Of a stretch of 64,000 nucleotides of DNA, positions 60,890-64,000 are shown one piece after another. Location of the stretch: positions 1-64,000 of the forward strand of contig CAMCLK010000017.1 in NCBI GenBank assembly GCA_945875585.1, read 5' to 3'. This DNA is from Candidatus Kuenenia stuttgartensis. Lineage in GTDB: Bacteria; Planctomycetota; Planctomycetia; Gemmatales; Gemmataceae. The translations under genes were made by a program, and so were the position numbers. Below the pieces are notes generated by a model. The model made no database searches and was not told the DNA's origin. It saw only the letters and a program-made list of their open reading frames with translations. How positions within the stretch are numbered: the stretch's first letter is position 1; the number at the start of each line of letters is the position of its first letter.

Positions 60890-62122
60890 ATGCAGCGCTT
60901 GGGTGTTCTGGTTTTGCTCGCACTGGTTTCAACCGTGGCGCGTGGCGACAATTGGCCACGTTTTCTGGGCGACCGCGGCGCGGGCACCGCAACCGGTCAG
61001 GATCTTCCCATTCCTCTCGATGCAAAGGCCCACGTTCGTTGGAAAGTGGAAGCACCCGGTAGCGGCAACGGTTCCCCCGTGCTTTGGGGCGAGCGGTTGT
61101 TTTTGCAAACGGCTGGCAGCAACGGTTCTGGCCGTGCCATGGTTTGCCTTTCCTCCACTACTGGCAAAGTCGTTTGGGAAGGAAAATTGACCGGAGCCAA
61201 GGCGCCCACGCATGCGAAGAATTCGTTGGCATCTTCAACCCCGGCAGTGGATGGCACGCGCGTTGTCGGCATTTTTTGGGATGGTCAGGCCATGGAGTTG
61301 GCGGCTTGGGACATGAATGGCAAGCCTTTGTGGCGTACTCCACTGGGGCCACACAAGAGCCAACATGGATGTGGCCATTCTCCGGTACTTTTTGAAGATA
61401 AAATCTTCGTAAACAACGATCAGGATGACTCAGCCGTGCTTCTGGCATTTGATGCCAAAACCGGCAAAAAGGTCTGGGAGCAACCAAGGCGGGCTTTCCG
61501 CGCCTGTTATTCGACTCCCCTGATGCGTCAAGGGAAAGGCGGAGTGGAATTGGTTGTGGTGAGTAGTGCCGGACCAGCGGGGTATGAGCCTGCCACAGGC
61601 AAGCTGATCTGGGAACATGCTTGGAAATTTGCGGCCAATCCGCTTCGCACGGTTGCCTCGCCCGTCATTGCCGACGATTTGGTATTGGCCTGCAGTGGCG
61701 ACGGCAAAGGCGATCGCCATTTGGTAGCAGTGCGTCCGGCTCAGGGATCTAGTGCGGAATTGGCTTGGGAAAACACCAAGGTCTTCCCGTACGTACCCAC
61801 GCTGCTGGTGCACAAAGGCAATCTGGTGGGTGTGAACGACAAGGGATTCTTGATGGTTCATGAAGCAGCCACCGGCAAGGAATTGGCTAATCGTCGTCTG
61901 GGTTCCGGGTACAGCGCTTCGCCCCTGCTGGTGGACGGCGTGATGATTGCCGTGGACGAAAAAGGCTCGCTTGCGTGCGTGGGAACAGGCGCAGGGTTCC
62001 CGATATTGGGCAAGACCGAACTGGGCGAACCGGTTATTGCTACACCTGCGGTGGGCAATGGCGGCATATACATCCGTACCAGTGGTCACCTGGTGTGCTT
62101 GGGCAAGAAAAGCAAATCCTGA
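60890..62122 (+). CDS. Exported PQQ-like beta-propeller protein
   Basis: ATG 60890 has GGAGA 8 bases before it; longer upstream frames have no better site. The 410-residue product has a signal peptide (MQRLGVLVLLALVSTVARG), then DNWPRFLGDRGAGTA, a WPRFLG start like the other two, and repeated blades (MVCLSSTTGKVVWEGKL, LLAFDAKTGKKVWEQ, GPAGYEPATGKLIWEHAW, FLMVHEAATGKELANRRLG). It is the third propeller gene in the window. The NIPSNAP gene follows 36 bases on. Confidence 0.93.
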   Translation: MQRLGVLVLLALVSTVARGDNWPRFLGDRGAGTATGQDLPIPLDAKAHVRWKVEAPGSGNGSPVLWGERLFLQTAGSNGSGRAMVCLSSTTGKVVWEGKLTGAKAPTHAKNSLASSTPAVDGTRVVGIFWDGQAMELAAWDMNGKPLWRTPLGPHKSQHGCGHSPVLFEDKIFVNNDQDDSAVLLAFDAKTGKKVWEQPRRAFRACYSTPLMRQGKGGVELVVVSSAGPAGYEPATGKLIWEHAWKFAANPLRTVASPVIADDLVLACSGDGKGDRHLVAVRPAQGSSAELAWENTKVFPYVPTLLVHKGNLVGVNDKGFLMVHEAATGKELANRRLGSGYSASPLLVDGVMIAVDEKGSLACVGTGAGFPILGKTELGEPVIATPAVGNGGIYIRTSGHLVCLGKKSKS

Positions 62123-62158
62123 ACGTGGTTGTTTGGCAATAAATAAGGAGGCCGACTG

Positions 62159-62581
62159 ATGGCTCGCGCATGGTTACTGGTGTTGGCGTTGGGTGTGGTT
62201 GTGGGAGGCATGGCTACTGTCCATGCCGAGGAGAAGAAGGTCATGGGGGGCAAGGTATTCGAACTGCGAACCTATTACGTGCATCCGGGCCGCATGCCAG
62301 CGCTGGAGAAACGGTTTACCGATCATACGATTGCCTTGTTGACCAAGTACGGGATGAAGCTTTCCGGTTTCTGGAAGCCCACAGACCCGGCCAAGTCTGA
62401 AGAGGTTCTGGTGTATTTGGTGGAGCATGCCAGCCGCGAGGCAGCCGATAAATCGTGGGCTGAATTCCGCAAGGATCCAGAGTGGATTGCGGCACGTGAT
62501 GCCTCCGAAAAGGATGGCAAAATTGTGAACAAGGTGGAAGTTCAGTGGTGGGCAGCCACGCCGTACTCCACCATCAAGTAA
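62159..62581 (+). CDS. Exported NIPSNAP-family protein
   Basis: A 140-residue protein with a signal peptide (MARAWLLVLALGVVVGGMATVHA). The NIPSNAP fold (alpha/beta barrel-like ferredoxin dimer) is indicated by VFELRTYYVHPGRMPALEKRFTDHTIALLTKYGMKLSGFW and ENEVLVYLVEHASREAADKSWAEF-like segments (here EEVLVYLVEHASREAADKSW). AAGGAGG lies about 8 bases upstream. Members are small ligand- or metal-binding proteins with unclear roles. Co-oriented with the propeller gene. Confidence 0.9.
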   Translation: MARAWLLVLALGVVVGGMATVHAEEKKVMGGKVFELRTYYVHPGRMPALEKRFTDHTIALLTKYGMKLSGFWKPTDPAKSEEVLVYLVEHASREAADKSWAEFRKDPEWIAARDASEKDGKIVNKVEVQWWAATPYSTIK

Positions 62582-62601
62582 AAAAACTCGTCAGGGTCTT
62601 T

Positions 62602-64000
62602 GTGGAACATCGCACACTGTTATTGGTCCCCATTCCCAAGGGGACCACTCCCTCTTTCATGCTGCGTTGGCTGTGTGAAACCGCTCGGCTCGAGGCTTCC
62701 GCCTTTGGCCGTTTTGTCTTTTCTCCCGGGCAGGTGGCAGTCCAGGTTGCTGCTGATATTTCCGCCAAGGTTTCCGAACGAGTTTCGGGCGCCTTGCTGG
62801 CGGGTGTACGCATTGCTTGCCGGGCCATGGCGGAGGGTGACCAACCCGATGCCGCGCGATTTACGATGTTGAAGGAATGCCTTGATTGGGAAGGTGAGGA
62901 AGAGGCGCGTCGGGGATCCATGGGGGCATCCCGCGAAGGCGATGCCCTGAACCGATTGCATATTGTGGATGAAACGCCGGGCTTATGGGGCCGTACCCTG
63001 CTGACGTTGGGTACAGAACGCGGTGCAGACCTGCCTTGGTCGCGCCTCGATCCGGGATTACCCGTATTGGTAGCGACAATTGTTCAAGGAGATGGCGAGA
63101 CGCCTGCCCGGGGCGTTGTTGTTTCCCGCTCGGCCAGTCGCTTGGTGGTGGCTCTGGATGATGATCCACCAGACGATGGAAGTCTGGTGCGTGTGTCGAA
63201 GGCACCCGATGAGGTGTCACGGAAGCGGCAGCAGGGGGCCTTGGAGCGCGTAGCCTCGGCCTTTGACGACCGATTGGCATGCTTGCGTGATATTGCCGCT
63301 GGCTTGATGGAGGCAGAATCCGCTGAATGGCTGCCGAGCGAATGGGTGAATTCTGGGCTCAATGACTCACAAAAAGAAGCAATTGTCATGGCCATGTCAG
63401 CGCGCGACATCGCCCTCATTCACGGCCCGCCCGGTACAGGCAAAACGACCACGCTTCTGGAAGTGGTGCTGCAGGCAGTGAGGCGTGGGCAACATGTTTT
63501 GGTGACGGCGCCCAGCAATCTGGCGGTAGATCATTTGCTTGAGGGGCTGGTGCGCCATGGATTGCGCGCGGTGCGTTTGGGGCATCCAGCTCGCATTCAC
63601 GAGGATCTACGCTCTGTTTCGCTCGATGCCTTGGTGGACAAGCACCCTGATACCCGAGAATCGAGGCGGATCACAAAACAAGCGCGCGCGCTTTTCCGCA
63701 AGGCTGGGAAGTGGACCCGCGGTAAACCCGAACCGGGTGAGCGGCAGGCAGACCGTGTCGCAGCCAGGCAATTATTTGCGGATGCCCGGGCTCTCGACGA
63801 TCAGGTTGTTGCTGCCATTCTGCGCGATGCTCAAGTGGTGGCTGCTACAGCCACAGGACTTGACGCAGGCGTATTGATGGGAAGACGTTTTGATCTGGTT
63901 GTGCTCGACGAAGCTGGGCAAGCCACCGAGCCTGTGGCTTGGTCGGCGTTGCTGCATGCGGATCGCGCCATACTTGCTGGCGATCCGTGCCAGTTGCCTC
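62602..64000 (+). CDS. UPF1/IGHMBP2-like SF1B helicase, 5' part
   Basis: The frame opens at GTG 62602 (CAGGGT about 6 bases upstream) and is open to the window end, 466 codons. An N-terminal beta-barrel-like region precedes Walker A GPPGTGKT at 275-282, then VLVTAPSNLAVDHLL, a helical 1B/1C insert, and Walker B VVLDEAGQA near 434-442, followed by ILAGDPCQLP, the motif III region of UPF1-like helicases. Such enzymes unwind RNA or DNA 5' to 3'. The C-terminal RecA-like domain lies outside the window. Confidence 0.93.
   Translation, partial: MEHRTLLLVPIPKGTTPSFMLRWLCETARLEASAFGRFVFSPGQVAVQVAADISAKVSERVSGALLAGVRIACRAMAEGDQPDAARFTMLKECLDWEGEEEARRGSMGASREGDALNRLHIVDETPGLWGRTLLTLGTERGADLPWSRLDPGLPVLVATIVQGDGETPARGVVVSRSASRLVVALDDDPPDDGSLVRVSKAPDEVSRKRQQGALERVASAFDDRLACLRDIAAGLMEAESAEWLPSEWVNSGLNDSQKEAIVMAMSARDIALIHGPPGTGKTTTLLEVVLQAVRRGQHVLVTAPSNLAVDHLLEGLVRHGLRAVRLGHPARIHEDLRSVSLDALVDKHPDTRESRRITKQARALFRKAGKWTRGKPEPGERQADRVAARQLFADARALDDQVVAAILRDAQVVAATATGLDAGVLMGRRFDLVVLDEAGQATEPVAWSALLHADRAILAGDPCQLP

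Noticed and set aside
1-64000. CRISPR array, integrase, insertion sequence, prophage or toxin-antitoxin module
   Set aside because: No regularly spaced repeats, transposase or recombinase motifs, att-like repeats, or paired small toxin genes were seen. The tRNA at 28768 has no adjacent integrase, so no genomic island is supported.

Overview
The window looks like chromosomal DNA of a planctomycete, probably a relative of the Gemmata/Zavarzinella group. The evidence is the gene content: three prepilin-like DUF1559 proteins plus one without a pilin helix, a cytochrome-C/DUF1549/DUF1553 protein paired with a DUF1501 protein, an ASPIC/UnbV FG-GAP lipoprotein, three PQQ-type beta-propeller proteins, a Thump-like methyltransferase, and many secreted TPR and HEAT proteins. 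Base composition looks even, at mid-50s percent GC. I saw no insertion sequence, prophage, integrase, CRISPR array or known defence cassette. Genes on both strands alternate in short operons, and convergent pairs usually share a hairpin terminator.

Layout. 1-7.6 kb (minus): the N-terminal part of an exported HEAT protein, then htrA-like protease and clpB as a stress pair, then a large TPR protein. 7.7-10.7 kb: a 43-residue membrane protein, a small unknown protein and an exported prolyl oligopeptidase. 10.8-12.0 kb: assimilatory APS reductase coupled to an Rrf2 regulator. 12-20 kb: unknown protein, transglutaminase-like protein, a structured intergenic element, a conserved unknown, two secreted repeat proteins and VanZ. 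19.9-20.8 kb: a strong promoter followed by two small exported Cys-Cys proteins, the second made almost wholly of CC repeats. 20.8-28.7 kb: transaldolase, SDR, UbiD-type decarboxylase, ABC exporter pair and a polytopic membrane protein. 28.8 kb: a tRNA with CAU anticodon. 28.9-33.6 kb (minus): TPR and FG-GAP pair, lipoprotein, DUF1559 pilin-like protein. 33.8-41 kb (plus): DUF1553/DUF1501 pair, methyltransferase, beta-propeller.

41.1-44.9 kb holds a translationally coupled operon: ECF-type sigma factor, single-span protein (anti-sigma candidate), exported unknown, and exported DUF1559 protein. 45.0-49.8 kb (minus) holds a six-gene type II secretion/pseudopilus assembly cluster: a short GspE, two GspF proteins and three pilin-like proteins, most overlapping by 4 nt. 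49.9-56.4 kb: beta-propeller, inositol-monophosphatase-like protein, TolC-like protein, EamA transporter, UPF0316 protein, TPR protein. 56.7-59.6 kb: tandem DUF1559 paralogues and a lipoprotein. 59.6-64 kb: MFS transporter, beta-propeller, NIPSNAP protein and the 5' part of a UPF1-like helicase.

How the genes may work together. The DUF1559 proteins carry prepilin-type leaders and are plausible clients of the GspE/F/pilin assembly cluster, since the cluster has no major pilin of its own. The sigma-factor operon ends in a DUF1559 protein without a pilin leader, so it may be a regulated envelope module. The most unusual coding sequence is the CC-repeat protein at 20.4-20.7 kb; no described family known to me matches it, and a metal-binding role is inference from composition only.
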